DNA of 64,000 bases from Chloroflexota bacterium (GCA_014584575.1 JACTMP010000029.1:1-64000), one strand, 5' to 3'. Positions 7,866 to 17,461 are shown, counted from the stretch's first letter. Program-made: numbers and translations. The notes: a model not told the origin generated them from the letters alone.

Positions 7866-9320
7866 CTATGCATTATATGATTGTGCGGTCACGTCGCCGC
7901 CCTGGCCGGTCCAGTTGGTGTGGAAAAATTCGCCGCGGGGTCGATCCACCCGTTCGTAGGTGTGAGCGCCGAAGTAATCGCGTTGGGCTTGCAGCAGGTT
8001 TGCGGGCAGCCGCTCGCGGCGGTAGCCGTCGTAAAAGGCCAGGGCACTGGATAGGGCAGGGACGGGGATGCCTGAGGTCACGGCCGTGCCCACCACCCGC
8101 CGCCACGCCCCTTCCGCCGCCTGCACTCTGGCCTGGAAAAACGGAGCCAACAACAGGTTGGTTAAATCGGGGTCGGCGTCAAAGGCGGCCTTGATGTCAT
8201 CCAGGAAAGCGGCGCGGATAATGCAGCCGCCGCGCCACATCAAGGCAATGTTGCCATAGGCCAACTGCCAGCCAAACTCAACCGTCGCCGCCCGCATGAG
8301 CATGTACCCCTGCGTGTAGGAGATGATCTTGGCGGCGAACAACGCCTGGCGTAAATCTTCAATGAAGGCGGCTTTGTCGCCGGTGAAGGGGGGAATGGGC
8401 GACCCCAATACCTTTGCCGCTGCGACCCGCTCTTCCTTCAGCGCAGAGAGGGCGCGGGCAAAAACGGCTTCGGCGATCAGGGTGAGCGGTACGCCGGTAT
8501 CCAGGGCAGTCACGGCCGTCCACTTGCCCGTCCCCTTTTGCCCGGCCGCGTCCAGAATGAGGTCTACCAGGGCACGGCCGTGTTCGTCTTTGTAGGCCAG
8601 GATGTCGGCCGTGATCTCAATCAGGTAGGAATCCAACTCCCCCTTGTTCCAATCGGTAAAGACGGCACTCATCTCATCATTACTCAGCCCCAACGCCGTC
8701 CGCATCAGGTCATACGCCTCGCCGATGAGTTGCATATCGCCATATTCAATGCCGTTATGCACCATTTTGACGAAGTGCCCGGCACCCTCCTCACCAACCC
8801 AGTCGCAGCAAGGGGAGCCGTCGGCCACTTTGGCGGCGATGCCCTGGAAGATGGGTTTGACGTGCGGCCAGGCATCTGGGTGACCGCCGGGCATGATGGA
8901 GGGGCCATAACGCGCCCCCTCCTCGCCACCGCTGACGCCGGTACCAATGAACAACAGCCCTTGCGCGGCCAATTCCTGAGCGCGGCGGGTGCTATCCGGG
9001 TAATGGGAGTTACCGCCGTCAATGATGATGTCGCCCGGTTCCAGCAGGGGCACGAGTTGGGCGATGGTGGCGTCTACCGGCGCACCGGCTTTGACCATGA
9101 TCATGACGCGGCGCGGCCGTTTCAGATGGCTAACCAGTTCTTCCAGGGAGTGTGCGCCGATGGCCTTTGTGCCTTTGGCTTCATTTGCCAGGAATTGGTC
9201 TACCTTGTCAACAGTGCGGTTGTAGACGGCGACGGTGAAGCCGTGATCGTCCATGTTCAGTACCAGATTTTGGCCCATGACGGCCAATCCAATGAGTCCG
9301 ATGTCTGCTTGTGGGTTCAT
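7866..9320 (-). CDS. gnd: 6-phosphogluconate dehydrogenase, decarboxylating
   Basis: 484 residues, the long NADP-type enzyme. The Rossmann motif is IGLIGLAVMGQNLVLNM at the N-terminus, the substrate loop is GTGVSGGEEGARYGPSIMPGG (about 125-146), the catalytic lysine lies in GHFVKMVHNGIEYGDMQ (about 180), and the C-terminal tail HTNWTGQGG closes the other subunit's active site. It oxidises 6-phosphogluconate to ribulose-5-phosphate and CO2. AAAGGAAACC precedes the ATG. It lies between gntK and eda on the minus strand, so 6-phosphogluconate from gluconate kinase can go to pentose phosphate. The gaps on both sides hold repeat elements, so co-transcription is uncertain. Confidence 0.97.
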   Translation of the reverse strand: MNPQADIGLIGLAVMGQNLVLNMDDHGFTVAVYNRTVDKVDQFLANEAKGTKAIGAHSLEELVSHLKRPRRVMIMVKAGAPVDATIAQLVPLLEPGDIIIDGGNSHYPDSTRRAQELAAQGLLFIGTGVSGGEEGARYGPSIMPGGHPDAWPHVKPIFQGIAAKVADGSPCCDWVGEEGAGHFVKMVHNGIEYGDMQLIGEAYDLMRTALGLSNDEMSAVFTDWNKGELDSYLIEITADILAYKDEHGRALVDLILDAAGQKGTGKWTAVTALDTGVPLTLIAEAVFARALSALKEERVAAAKVLGSPIPPFTGDKAAFIEDLRQALFAAKIISYTQGYMLMRAATVEFGWQLAYGNIALMWRGGCIIRAAFLDDIKAAFDADPDLTNLLLAPFFQARVQAAEGAWRRVVGTAVTSGIPVPALSSALAFYDGYRRERLPANLLQAQRDYFGAHTYERVDRPRGEFFHTNWTGQGGDVTAQSYNA

Positions 9321-9331
9321 GGTTTCCTTTT

Positions 9332-9398
9332 GGAGATTGGAGATTAGAGATTGGAGATTAGCGATTGAATCTCCAATCTCTAATCTCTAATCTCATTT
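9332..9398. repeat. inverted array of iterated GGAGATT / AATCTCC units
   Basis: Between gntK and gnd the + strand reads several GGAGATTGGAGATTAG-type heptamers, then GCGATTGA, then the complementary AATCTCCAATCTCTAATCTC series. The arms pair over roughly 25 bases. It overlaps the last codons of gntK and lies just before the gnd ribosome site, so it could separate the two messages. Confidence 0.8.
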
Positions 9399-9878
9399 TG
9401 AACAAATCATATCCAGAATTGTTTCTATTTCCTCGTCGGCCGGGATGGTGAGGGCTTCGTCGGGGGCGGGAGGTTCGAGGGCGTCGAACTGGCTTTGCAG
9501 CATGAGGGCTTTCATGTAGTGCCCTTGCCGTGCCTGCATTCGCCGCCAGATCAGGTCGAAGTTGCCTTGCAGGTGGATGAACTGCACGGCCGTCAACCCA
9601 TCCTGCAGTTGGTCCCGATAACTCTTTTTAAGGGCGGAACAGGCGAGCACGGCCGTTTCGCCTTTGGTCTCATGCGCCGCCATCATCGCGTGCAGCCGCG
9701 CCAGCCAGGGAATACGGTCTTCATCCGTCAGTGGGTGTCCGCCCGCCATTTTAGCCACATTTTGCGGCGGATGAAAATGATCGCCATCGAAAAAGGCGCA
9801 GCCCAACCGGTCGGCCAATGCCTGCCCGACGGTGCTTTTGCCGCAGCCGGAGACGCCCATAATGATGAAGATGGTCAT
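9393..9878 (-). CDS. gntK: gluconokinase, shikimate-kinase-like P-loop family
   Basis: 161 residues from ATG at 9878; the longer frame to 9938 runs through a repeat and is not believable. The P-loop is IIMGVSGCGKSTVGQAL at residues 3-19, then FDGDHFHPPQNVAKMAGGHPLTDEDRIPWL, a block typical of GntK, and VLACSALKKSYRDQLQ. It phosphorylates gluconate with ATP to 6-phosphogluconate, the substrate of the gnd product downstream. No clear Shine-Dalgarno is seen because the upstream bases belong to a CTTGCAACCTG-type inverted repeat. Confidence 0.95.
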   Translation of the reverse strand: MTIFIIMGVSGCGKSTVGQALADRLGCAFFDGDHFHPPQNVAKMAGGHPLTDEDRIPWLARLHAMMAAHETKGETAVLACSALKKSYRDQLQDGLTAVQFIHLQGNFDLIWRRMQARQGHYMKALMLQSQFDALEPPAPDEALTIPADEEIETILDMICSK

Positions 9879-9887
9879 GGAGATTTG

Positions 9888-9942
9888 GGTTGCAGGTGGC
9901 AGGTGACTTGCAACCTGCAACTTGCCACTTGCAACCAAAGGG
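9888..9942. repeat. inverted array of TTGCAGGTGGCAAG-type units
   Basis: Upstream of gntK the + strand reads GGTTGCAGGTGGCAGGTGACTTGC and then the complementary AACCTGCAACTTGCCACTTGCAACC. The arms are made of slipped 7-8 nt units. A very similar array lies beside polA at about 53415-53472. Confidence 0.7.
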
Positions 9943-10000
9943 CAAAATGTCAGTTTATGATCTTTGTCAGCATAAATGATGCGATCTCAAATTATGACAG

Positions 10001-11056
10001 TTAACAGCCAATGTACCAACAGGGGTTGTCGCGGTTGCCGTTGATGCGGATTTCAAAGTGGAGATGGGGACCGGAGGAGTTGCCGGTATTGCCGGAAGCG
10101 CCAATGACCTGGCCTTTGGTGACGACCTGGCCCGGCCCCACGTTAAAGCCGCTGAGATGGCCGTAAAAGGTTTCGTAGCCATTGCCATGATTGACGACGA
10201 TGAGGTTGCCGTAGCCATAGATGTTCCAGCCGGCGTAGGTAACGGTGCCGGTGTCGGCGGCATACACGGCCGAACCCTCCGCCAGGCCAATGTCTATGCC
10301 GGGATGACCATACCAAAATTGTTGGGTGAAGTTACGCGAGTTGACGGGGAAGATGAACGACCCGGTGCCTACGACCAACGGCTGTACGCCGCTGCCTGTG
10401 CCTCTGACCGATTCTAAGGTAGGCGGCGTCCAGACAAAGACTTCACGCACCGCGCCAGGCACCATGATCTTGGTTTCCGGGTAGAGGCGGTAGGGGAATT
10501 CCAGGTTATTGGGGGCGTAGGCGATGATCTGTTCGGCAGGGATGGCGTACAGGTTGACCAGGCTTTCCAGCGTGTCGCCGGGCTGAACATCATGCAGCAC
10601 ACCATCAATGGGCAGGATAATCAGTTCCACGCCGGTTTGCAGCAGGCTGGATTCCTGGCTCAGTTGGGGGTTGCCGCCGAGGATGGTTTCGGTCTTGATG
10701 CCAAATCGTTCGGCAATGCCCACGGGTGTGTCACCGCGCTCAACGACGTAGGTTTCATAATTGTGTTCGGGCAGTTTGCCCTGGTAGGTATGGGGATAGG
10801 GGGCAGGGGCCAGGCTGTTATCGGTGAGGACGGGTACATCGCCGGTGGGGGATGTGAGAGGGGTGTCAGCAACGCCTGCGCTGAGTTCAGCCGAAGCGGC
10901 CGTGCTGCTGGCAATGGGCGTGGGGGTGGTGAGAGAGGGTACGGCCGTGCCCTCGGCCCCACTCGCCGTCCGCCACCCGGCAAAAAGCGCCAGCCCCACA
11001 CAGAGCAGCAGGGTATATCCACCGGCGCGTTTCCAAAAGTTAGAAGAATAATCCAT
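10001..11056 (-). CDS. LysM-LysM-M23 peptidase, membrane anchored
   Basis: 351 residues from ATG at 11056, with GGGAG seven bases upstream. One N-terminal membrane helix (about 11-28) and a Ser/Thr/Pro-rich spacer are followed by two LysM domains (VERGDTPVGIAERFGI... at about 105-150; VQPGDTLESLVNLYAI... at about 155-205) and a C-terminal M23 domain (about 245-350). The zinc ligands are visible: HPGIDIG (His and Asp) and HLHFEI, with the additional GHLSG histidine, so it should be an active endopeptidase cutting peptidoglycan or a related wall polymer. It is a tandem paralogue of the next gene. Confidence 0.92.
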   Translation of the reverse strand: MDYSSNFWKRAGGYTLLLCVGLALFAGWRTASGAEGTAVPSLTTPTPIASSTAASAELSAGVADTPLTSPTGDVPVLTDNSLAPAPYPHTYQGKLPEHNYETYVVERGDTPVGIAERFGIKTETILGGNPQLSQESSLLQTGVELIILPIDGVLHDVQPGDTLESLVNLYAIPAEQIIAYAPNNLEFPYRLYPETKIMVPGAVREVFVWTPPTLESVRGTGSGVQPLVVGTGSFIFPVNSRNFTQQFWYGHPGIDIGLAEGSAVYAADTGTVTYAGWNIYGYGNLIVVNHGNGYETFYGHLSGFNVGPGQVVTKGQVIGASGNTGNSSGPHLHFEIRINGNRDNPCWYIGC

Positions 11057-11069
11057 AGAGTGCTCCCGG

Positions 11070-11130
11070 TTTCCGTAATCGGTGATCGGTAATCGGGCTT
11101 CGGATCGCGGATTACGGCTCACGCATTACG
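11070..11130. repeat. degenerate GTAATCGG / ACGCATTACG repeat gap
   Basis: The 76-bp gap between the two M23 genes is made of slipped units: GTAATCGGTGATCGGTAATCGG, GGATCGCGGATTACGGC, and CACGCATTACGCATCACG. It belongs to the AATCGGT class of iterated intergenic units seen at about 20325-20376 and 58985-59048. Confidence 0.55.
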
Positions 11131-11132
11131 CA

Positions 11133-12236
11133 TCACGAACACGACCGTACCGGCCCCGCCAACCGGTTCAGGGGATTCTGGCCGTAGTCGTTGCTGCGGA
11201 TTTCAAAGTGGAGGTGTGGCCCGGAGGAGCGGCCGGTATTGCCGGTAGCGCCAATGTAGTCGCCCTGGTAGACAATCTGGCCGGGGTAGACGTTGATGCC
11301 GCTGAGGTGGGCATAAAAGGTCTCGTAGCCATTGCCATGATTGATGACAATCAGGTTGCCGTAATCGTAATAGATACCGGCGGCATAGGCGGCATAGGTG
11401 ACAGTGCCGGTGTCAGAGGCGTAAACAGGGGAGCCTTCGGCCATGGAGACATCAATGCCGGGGTGGAAGCCGGAGTAGTAATTGGTGAGGCAACGGCCGC
11501 TTACCGGCCAGATGTATGTGCCAGTGCCTACCACCGCCCACTGCTGCGTTCCGCCACTGCCACCCACCGATTTGGGAGCGCGGAAGGTAAATTGGCCGAT
11601 GGACGCGCCGGGAATGAGCAACTGCGAGTCCGGTATCAGCCGCAAAAAGGGCGGCTCTAAATTGTTGGTGGGGAAAGCGATAATGTCGGCGACGGGCACA
11701 CCATAGAGCGCAGCAATAGAATCCAGCGTTTCGCCTGGTTTGACGGTGTGTAATGCCCCATCCACGGGCAAGATCGTTAACTGCGCGCCTGTTTGCAGCA
11801 GGTTGGATTCGCGGCTGATCTGCGGGTTGCCGCCAATGATGGTGTCAGCGGTAATGCCGTATTCCAAAGCGATGGAGTTAGGCGTATCAAAGTCGGTGAC
11901 AACGTGGATTTTGAAGTCGTGGGCGGGCATTTTGGCCTGGTAGGTGTGGGGGTTGGGCACGGGGGCCAGGCTGCTGTCGTTAAGGACAGGTAAGGGGACT
12001 GACGAAGAGGTGCTGGCAGAGGGCACGGCCACTTCGTCCTCGCTCAGTGCAGGCGTTGCCGGGGCATCGTCTAGGGGCGCGAGGGTGGGGGTCACGGCCG
12101 TGAATACACTCCCTTCCCCCGCCGCTACTAACTCATCCAACCCCACCAATTGCGCCGCCGCCAGCAGCAGCAAAATCCCGGCAGCCACTACCAAATACCC
12201 ACTAAACCGTTGCCAACTATCCTTTCTCTTCTCCAT
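11133..12236 (-). CDS. LysM-LysM-M23 peptidase, paralogue of the downstream gene
   Basis: 367 residues from ATG at 12236 (TTG at 12239 is in frame). The layout equals that of its neighbour: membrane helix (about 15-33), low-complexity spacer, two LysM motifs (VVTDFDTPNSIALEYGITADTII and VKPGETLDSIAALYGVPVADII) and an M23 domain with HPGIDVS, HLSGI and HLHFEI, so all metal ligands are kept. The C-terminus ends in NRLAGPVRSCS. Probably exported and tethered, with LysM binding glycan. The two genes are a tandem duplication that has diverged in the spacer. It is the first gene after the rho terminator region. Confidence 0.92.
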   Translation of the reverse strand: MEKRKDSWQRFSGYLVVAAGILLLLAAAQLVGLDELVAAGEGSVFTAVTPTLAPLDDAPATPALSEDEVAVPSASTSSSVPLPVLNDSSLAPVPNPHTYQAKMPAHDFKIHVVTDFDTPNSIALEYGITADTIIGGNPQISRESNLLQTGAQLTILPVDGALHTVKPGETLDSIAALYGVPVADIIAFPTNNLEPPFLRLIPDSQLLIPGASIGQFTFRAPKSVGGSGGTQQWAVVGTGTYIWPVSGRCLTNYYSGFHPGIDVSMAEGSPVYASDTGTVTYAAYAAGIYYDYGNLIVINHGNGYETFYAHLSGINVYPGQIVYQGDYIGATGNTGRSSGPHLHFEIRSNDYGQNPLNRLAGPVRSCS

Positions 12237-12296
12237 CAATCATCTGCCTCTACCCAGGCGACCAAAATGCTACCACACCACCCTCAAACAACAAAA

Positions 12297-12318
12297 ACGG
12301 GCCGACGTTGCGGCCCGT
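12297..12318 (-). terminator. intrinsic terminator downstream of rho
   Basis: Perfect stem ACGGGCC / GGCCCGT with an 8-nt loop. Read on the minus strand it is followed by a T-rich tail (TTTTTGTTGTTTG), as expected for termination of transcription coming from rho. Confidence 0.75.
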
Positions 12319-12340
12319 ATTCTAAACCTTTGCTCAGACA

Positions 12341-12381
12341 AAACCGGGCTTTTGGCAAAAAGCCCGGTTTCTTGTTTTTTT
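12341..12381 (+). terminator. AAACCGGGCT hairpin with T-run on the plus strand
   Basis: AAACCGGGCTTTT / AAAAGCCCGGTTT forms a long stem followed on the + strand by CTTGTTTTTTT. It starts right at the rho stop codon. The T-run is on the strand opposite to rho, so it would stop plus-strand antisense transcription entering rho, and it may also act as a 3' stabilising hairpin for rho mRNA. Confidence 0.65.
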
Positions 12382-13690
12382 ACATCATATCGCGGGTTAA
12401 CGTTTCCAGGAATTCATAATTCGTGCGTGTATTGCGCATCTGCTGTAAGACGGCGGCAGTAGCGCTGCTGATGTCGTAACCTGGGGTGTCCATTAGATGG
12501 CCCAACATGCGGCGCATGGTGTAAACACGCTGCAACTCATCGCCAGAGAGCAGCAAATCTTCACGCCGGGTGCTGGAACGCTCGATGTCGAAGGCCGGGA
12601 AGATGCGGCGCTCTTGCAAACGGCGGCTTAGTAAAAGCTCCATGTTACCCGTACCCTTGAACTCTTCGTAGATTACGTCATCCATGCGGCTGCCGGTATC
12701 TACCAGACAGGTAGCGATGATAGTCAGACTGCCGCCTTCTTCCAGGTTACGCGCCGTACCAAAGAAGCGTTTGGGCGGGTAGAGTGCTGTAGGGTCAAGA
12801 CCACCGGAGAGGGTACGGCCGCTGGGCTGCACCGTCAGATTATAAGCCCGCGCCAGCCGGGTGATGGAGTCAAGCAATAGCACCACATCTCGATCACCTT
12901 CTGTGAGCCGTTTGGCGCGTTCCAGGGCCATTTCGGCCACTTTACAATGTTGTTTCACCGGCTCGTCAAAGGTGGAGCTGATCACTTCGCCGTCAATGGA
13001 GCGATCCATGTCGGTCACTTCTTCTGGGCGTTCACCAATCAACACCACCATCAGGTGTACTTCGGGGTAATTCTCGGAGATACCGTTGGCAATCTCCTTC
13101 AAGACGGTGGTTTTACCAGCTTTGGGCGGGGATACAATCAAACCACGTTGGCCGCGCCCAATGGGAGCCACCAGATCCATCAAGCGGGTGGAGAGGATAT
13201 TGGGTTTGGTTTCCAGCTTTAATTTTTGGTCGGGGAAGATGGGGGTCAGGTCTTCATAGCGCGGCCGTTTTTTGGCCAGTTCGGGGCTGCCGCCATTGAC
13301 GGCTTCCACGCGCAGCAAACTATAGTATTTCTCATTTTCTTTGGGCACACGCACCTGTCCCAAGACCATGTCGCCGTTACGTAATGCCAGGCGGCGAATC
13401 TGGGAATTGGACACATAAATGTCATCTGGCCCTGGCAGATAGTTCTTGCCACGTAAGAAGCCCATCGTTTGTTTATCGTCTTCAATGATTTCCAGCACGC
13501 CGCCTCGAAAATCAAAACCTTGCGAAGCAGATTTGGCCTTGAGGATCTCATAGATGAGACCTTGCTTTTTCATCGTGCTGAAGCCAGATATGCTCATATC
13601 TTTAGCAAGCTCGCGCAGTTCACCGATTTTTTTGGTTTCTAGTTCGGCAATTCCAATATCCATATGGCTTTGGCTTTCTTCGAGAGACAT
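12380..13690 (-). CDS. rho: transcription termination factor Rho
   Basis: 436 residues from ATG at 13690 with AAGGAG upstream; the longer frame starts at TTG 13711. Domains: Rho N-terminal SAP-like domain ([19 protein letters not shown]), cold-shock RNA-binding domain (about 60-120, [17 protein letters not shown]), and hexameric ATPase with P-loop [13 protein letters not shown] (about 165-178), Walker [17 protein letters not shown] and the R-loop/secondary-site region PSGRTLSGG. It loads on nascent RNA and terminates transcription. There is no long insertion of the actinobacterial kind. Unlike most genes here it contains no ACGGCCGT site. It is followed by two hairpins. Confidence 0.98.
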   Translation of the reverse strand: MSLEESQSHMDIGIAELETKKIGELRELAKDMSISGFSTMKKQGLIYEILKAKSASQGFDFRGGVLEIIEDDKQTMGFLRGKNYLPGPDDIYVSNSQIRRLALRNGDMVLGQVRVPKENEKYYSLLRVEAVNGGSPELAKKRPRYEDLTPIFPDQKLKLETKPNILSTRLMDLVAPIGRGQRGLIVSPPKAGKTTVLKEIANGISENYPEVHLMVVLIGERPEEVTDMDRSIDGEVISSTFDEPVKQHCKVAEMALERAKRLTEGDRDVVLLLDSITRLARAYNLTVQPSGRTLSGGLDPTALYPPKRFFGTARNLEEGGSLTIIATCLVDTGSRMDDVIYEEFKGTGNMELLLSRRLQERRIFPAFDIERSSTRREDLLLSGDELQRVYTMRRMLGHLMDTPGYDISSATAAVLQQMRNTRTNYEFLETLTRDMM

Positions 13691-14061
13691 CTTCTCTAAA
13701 TTCTCCTTCAATCAATATCGAGGTGTTGTGTCCTGACAGAGCGTGTCGGGCGCGACTGGTGTGGGATTGGTTACGGCCATTGCCGCCAGAAACCCACAAT
13801 CGCCCGCAACAGGCATCATGTTTGTTATAACCTTATCTGGTAAATCGTTGGGGCTGTTGCTCCAATGGCATATTCAGAAAATTGACCCAGGTATCTCCAA
13901 TACCTGCGCCGGTTATGAGTAGAACAATAATGGTGTAAATTTGCAATTCATTTGGGGAAAATTACGCGCAGGCTCAACCGTGCGTTTCTCTCCTGACTGT
14001 TGGTATTCAAATCATCACAGGGAGCTTTTTGGTCATCCACTTTGTGGGCAGGCGGAGTATA
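13691..14061. other. gap between rho and fbp
   Basis: About 370 bp without a supported gene; it would be the promoter and leader of rho (minus strand) and the 3' region of fbp. I see no convincing -35/-10 pair. A small hairpin CAGGTAT / ATACCTG lies at 13888-13906. The region is more A+T-rich than the flanking genes and has no copy of ACGGCCGT. A long leader would fit the known autoregulation of rho in other bacteria, which is an inference. Confidence 0.5.
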
Positions 14062-15075
14062 TCACGCATCCCCGGGCAAGTCAATTTCCTGGGCGATGAA
14101 CTGTTCGGCCTTATGTACCAGTGACCGATTGCCGATGTAAAAGGGTGTGCGCTGGTGCAAGTTAGTTGGTTCAATATCCAGGATGCTGCGACGGCCGTCA
14201 GAGGCATACCCGCCCGCCTGTTCAATCATAAACGCCAGCGGGCCGGCCTCATACAGCAGCCGAATCTTGCCCTCTGGTTTGTTTTTCTCCGCCGGATAAC
14301 AAAAGATGCCGCCGCGCATCAGGTTACGGTGAAAATCGGCTACCAGCGAGCCAATGTACCGCGCCGACATTTTGGGGGCGTTAGAGCCATCCAGCCCTTG
14401 CAGCCAACGCGCATATTGCTGTACTGGCGACGTCCAGGCTTCATAATAGGAGTTGTTAATGCTGTAATAACCCGGCGGTTCCGGCAGGCGCATATTTTCG
14501 TGCGACAACAAAAATTCGCCTAATTCAGGATCAAGTGTAAATCCATGTACCCCCTGCCCGGTGGTATAGACCAGCATGGTGCTGGAACCATACAACACAT
14601 AGCCGGCCGCTACCAGACTGCGCGCCGGTTGCAATACGTCTTCTAGCCGGCCCCGATTCTCCCAATTTTTACAGCGATACAAGCCAAAGACCGTGCCAAT
14701 GCTCACGTTCACATCAATATTTGATGATCCATCCAAAGGATCATACACCAGGACGTAGGAACCTTTTTTGTACGGTTCCGGTATGTGAATGATCTCCTCA
14801 CGCTCTTCTGAGGCCATCACACACAATCGCCCGGTATGGTCACAAATTCGGAAGATGATGTCATCGGCAAACACATCCAGTTTTTGCTGAATTTCGCCCT
14901 GGATATTCACCGCGCCGGCCCTGCCAAGAATATCTACCAGACCGGCGCGGTTGGTTTTGTGGGCAATGACTTTGGCCGCCAGGGCAATGTCATAAAGTAA
15001 ATTGGTGAATTCGCCACGTGCATAATCAGGCTGGTGATCGAGGATAAAACGTTCAATGGTAACGATCTTGGACAT
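14062..15075 (-). CDS. fbp: fructose-1,6-bisphosphatase class I
   Basis: 337 residues from ATG at 15075, with GGAGA nine bases upstream; the frame continues to 15171 without a start signal. Class I markers are the metal-site stretch [22 protein letters not shown] (seen split here as [10 protein letters not shown], about residues 115-125), the preceding EEREEIIHI, the [20 protein letters not shown] region and the C-terminal [20 protein letters not shown] block. It hydrolyses fructose-1,6-bisphosphate to fructose-6-phosphate in gluconeogenesis. It closes the rpsB-cdsA gene line, where many bacteria carry dxr instead. Confidence 0.96.
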   Translation of the reverse strand: MSKIVTIERFILDHQPDYARGEFTNLLYDIALAAKVIAHKTNRAGLVDILGRAGAVNIQGEIQQKLDVFADDIIFRICDHTGRLCVMASEEREEIIHIPEPYKKGSYVLVYDPLDGSSNIDVNVSIGTVFGLYRCKNWENRGRLEDVLQPARSLVAAGYVLYGSSTMLVYTTGQGVHGFTLDPELGEFLLSHENMRLPEPPGYYSINNSYYEAWTSPVQQYARWLQGLDGSNAPKMSARYIGSLVADFHRNLMRGGIFCYPAEKNKPEGKIRLLYEAGPLAFMIEQAGGYASDGRRSILDIEPTNLHQRTPFYIGNRSLVHKAEQFIAQEIDLPGDA

Positions 15076-15171
15076 GTGTTGCATCTCCGGTTCAGATGAG
15101 AATGTGGGTGTATCAGTTGTGGGAAAAATCGTGTACGGCCGTATTATACGCCATACGCCAGACCATCTCAA

Positions 15172-16008
15172 TCAGGAAAGCTGTGGCAGGTAGAGCGCCA
15201 GGTAGTAAGCGATGGTGACCGCCCATAACAGGGTGTCTACCCGGTCTAAAGCGCCGCCATGCCCTGGCAATAGGTTGCCGGAATCTTTGACCCCCGCCTC
15301 CCGTTTCAACAGCGAAATGCTCAAGTCGCCTAATGGCCCCAAAATGGTGATCGCCAATCCCAAAATCAGCAACGGCCATAGGGGAAGTTGCAGGAAATAA
15401 CCAATCAGCACGGTAAAAAACGTGCCCAAAACCAGCCCGCCAAAAAAACCTTCAACTGTTTTGTTGGGGCTGAGGCGGGGTGACATTTTGTGCCTGCCCA
15501 GCACATATTTACCGGCGACAAACTTGCCCACTACATAAGCGCCTGAATCGGCAACCCAGGTTGTAATCATGGCTAATGCTGTCCATTGCCAGGCATAGTT
15601 GGGGATACCGCGCAGCCAAAAGAAGTGGCTGCCCAGCCAGCCCAGCAGCAAAAAGCCGCCCATGTAAGCCATCCAATCCACGGCAACGGTCTGGCTGCTT
15701 TGTTTTTCGTATGAATAGAGCACGGCCGTGAGCATCACCAACATACTCACCAGGAAAGATGGCCCCACCCATGTCGGCTGCCCCCACTCGGCGATCACCC
15801 ATTGGGCAATCACGAGGGGCAATAATATCCAGACAAGTACATGCCAGCCCAAGTGCCGGGTCAGGTGCACATACTCAATAGTCGCCAGTGTTAACAAGAT
15901 GGCAAAGGGAACAAAATAGACCAACCCGCCTAGCGCATCGCCAAAATAGATGAGCAGTAGAGCCAAAGGGCCAAAAATAAGAGCCACGAGCGCGCGTTGC
16001 AGGAACAT
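15172..16008 (-). CDS. cdsA: phosphatidate cytidylyltransferase
   Basis: 278 residues with about eight hydrophobic helices. The signature near the C-terminus is LGDLSISLLKREAGVKDSG...LPGHGGALDRVDTL (about 220-260), with SPNKTVEGFFGG before it, both diagnostic of CDP-diglyceride synthase. It makes CDP-diacylglycerol from phosphatidate and CTP at the membrane. It follows uppS on the minus strand, as in the classic frr-uppS-cdsA order, after a gap of about 80 bp made of GGAGATCAGGAGATT-type units. Confidence 0.96.
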   Translation of the reverse strand: MFLQRALVALIFGPLALLLIYFGDALGGLVYFVPFAILLTLATIEYVHLTRHLGWHVLVWILLPLVIAQWVIAEWGQPTWVGPSFLVSMLVMLTAVLYSYEKQSSQTVAVDWMAYMGGFLLLGWLGSHFFWLRGIPNYAWQWTALAMITTWVADSGAYVVGKFVAGKYVLGRHKMSPRLSPNKTVEGFFGGLVLGTFFTVLIGYFLQLPLWPLLILGLAITILGPLGDLSISLLKREAGVKDSGNLLPGHGGALDRVDTLLWAVTIAYYLALYLPQLS

Positions 16009-16011
16009 AAG

Positions 16012-16060
16012 AGAGATCAGGAGATTAGGAGATCAGGAGATTTAGTCTCCCAATCTCACT
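16012..16060. repeat. short AGGAGATTAGGAGATC / CTCCCAATCTC inverted array
   Basis: The uppS-cdsA gap reads GATCAGGAGATTAGGAGATCAGGAGATT followed by AGTCTCCCAATCTC. The left arm holds three to four iterated units and the right arm about two, so pairing is partial. It is a weak member of the AATCTCC class. Confidence 0.6.
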
Positions 16061-16090
16061 TTTTATTGGAAATGTGGTTTCCTCACTGCT

Positions 16091-16828
16091 TTAGACGGGC
16101 GATTCAGTGACCAGCCCAAAACGGCGTTCACGCTGGTTGAATGCCAGAATCGCCTCATACAAATCGTCACGGCCGAAATCCGGCCAATAGACAGGCGTGG
16201 GGTAATACTCGGAGTAGGCGGCCTGCCAGATGAGAAAATTACTGATGCGCAGTTCGCCGCTGGTGCGAATGACCAGGTCAGGGTCCGGCAAACCCCTGGT
16301 GAAAAGATAAGAACTGAACAAATCCTCCGTCAGGGCATCGGGGGCCACGTTATCGGCCAAAATTTGTTTCACCGCCTGTAAAATTTCCGCCCGCCCGCCA
16401 TAGTTAAAGGCCACGTTCAGGATGAGCCGGTCATTATCTTTGGTGAGTTCCAGGGCGCGATGCACTTTCTCTTGCAGACTGGGGGCCACGCCGCTCATGG
16501 AACCCAGGTGGTGCAGACAAACGCCTTGAGCGTGTAAATCTTTGAGTTCCTGGTCAATGACACGGGAGATGATTTTCATCAGGCCGCGCACTTCCATTTC
16601 CGGGCGACCCCAATTTTCGGTGGAAAAGGCGTAAATGGTGAGGATTTTTATTTTGAACTCGACGCAGGCGTTGATGATGCGGCGCAGGTTTTCCGCGCCG
16701 GCCCGGTGACCGGCCTGCCGGGGTAGACCACGTTTTTTGGCCCAACGGCCGTTGCCGTCCATGATAATGGCTACATGTGTAGGAATGAGCAGACCTGCCA
16801 AATCCAGATGAGAATTGCGCTCGGCCAT
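16091..16828 (-). CDS. uppS: isoprenyl transferase (undecaprenyl diphosphate synthase)
   Basis: 245 residues, normal length. The pyrophosphate-binding start HVAIIMDGNGRWAKKRGLPR (about 16-35, catalytic Asp in MDGNGRWA), the INACVEFKIKILTIYAFSTENW block and the C-terminal DLVIRTSGELRISNFLIWQ are all present. It condenses isopentenyl units in cis to make the lipid carrier for cell-wall glycans. The ATG is six bases from the frr stop, so the two are surely co-transcribed. Confidence 0.97.
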   Translation of the reverse strand: MAERNSHLDLAGLLIPTHVAIIMDGNGRWAKKRGLPRQAGHRAGAENLRRIINACVEFKIKILTIYAFSTENWGRPEMEVRGLMKIISRVIDQELKDLHAQGVCLHHLGSMSGVAPSLQEKVHRALELTKDNDRLILNVAFNYGGRAEILQAVKQILADNVAPDALTEDLFSSYLFTRGLPDPDLVIRTSGELRISNFLIWQAAYSEYYPTPVYWPDFGRDDLYEAILAFNQRERRFGLVTESPV

Positions 16829-16834
16829 ACAAAT

Positions 16835-17392
16835 TTATACTTCCATGATTTCGGCTTCCTTAGCCTCGCCGATTTCGTCAATACTTTTTACATACCGGTC
16901 GGTCAAAGATTGCAGGTCATCCTGGCTGCGGTGAAACTCATCTTCGGTGATCATGGATTCGTTTTTCATATCGCGCATGTCATTCAGGGCATCGCGGCGC
17001 ACATTGCGCACCGCCACTTTGGCGTCTTCCACCCGCTTGTGGGCCATTTTGCTCAGGTCACGGCGGCGCTCTTCCGTCAGGCGCGGCAGATTCAGGCGGA
17101 TAATCTTGCCATCATTGTTAGGCATGATGCCCAGGTCAGACCTTAAGATCGCCTTTTCAATGGCAGAGATGGCGTGGGCGTCATACGGCCGTATGGCCAA
17201 CTGCTGTGGTTCCGGCACCGAGATAACCGCCATCTGGTTGAGGGCCATTTCCGCGCCATACATCTCCACCGTGATCTTGTCTACCAAATGGGGGGAGGCG
17301 CGCCCGGTACGAAACCCGCTTAAATCAGCTTCCAGCGAGGTAATCGCGCCTTGCATCCTCGATTCCGCATCTGCTAATAATTCGCGTATCAT
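16835..17392 (-). CDS. frr: ribosome recycling factor
   Basis: 185 residues, the canonical length. It shows the long-helix pattern MQGAITSLEADLSGFRTGRASPHLVDKI near the N-terminus (RTGRA is diagnostic), ISVPEPQQLAIRPYD in the small domain and the DGKIIRLNLPRLTEERR segment. It splits post-termination ribosomes with EF-G. AGGAGGAGG precedes the start. Between pyrH and frr a 69-bp gap is A+T-rich with no obvious terminator. Confidence 0.98.
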   Translation of the reverse strand: MIRELLADAESRMQGAITSLEADLSGFRTGRASPHLVDKITVEMYGAEMALNQMAVISVPEPQQLAIRPYDAHAISAIEKAILRSDLGIMPNNDGKIIRLNLPRLTEERRRDLSKMAHKRVEDAKVAVRNVRRDALNDMRDMKNESMITEDEFHRSQDDLQSLTDRYVKSIDEIGEAKEAEIMEV

Positions 17393-17461
17393 ATCGTCCT
17401 CCTCCTAAAATAATTATGAATTAAGAAGGGTGAATTAGGAAGGGTATCCTTCTTGTGCCCA

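Noticed and set aside
8538..9347. 269-residue plus-strand frame opposite gnd
   Set aside because: Antisense to the NADP-binding part of gnd and without start signals.
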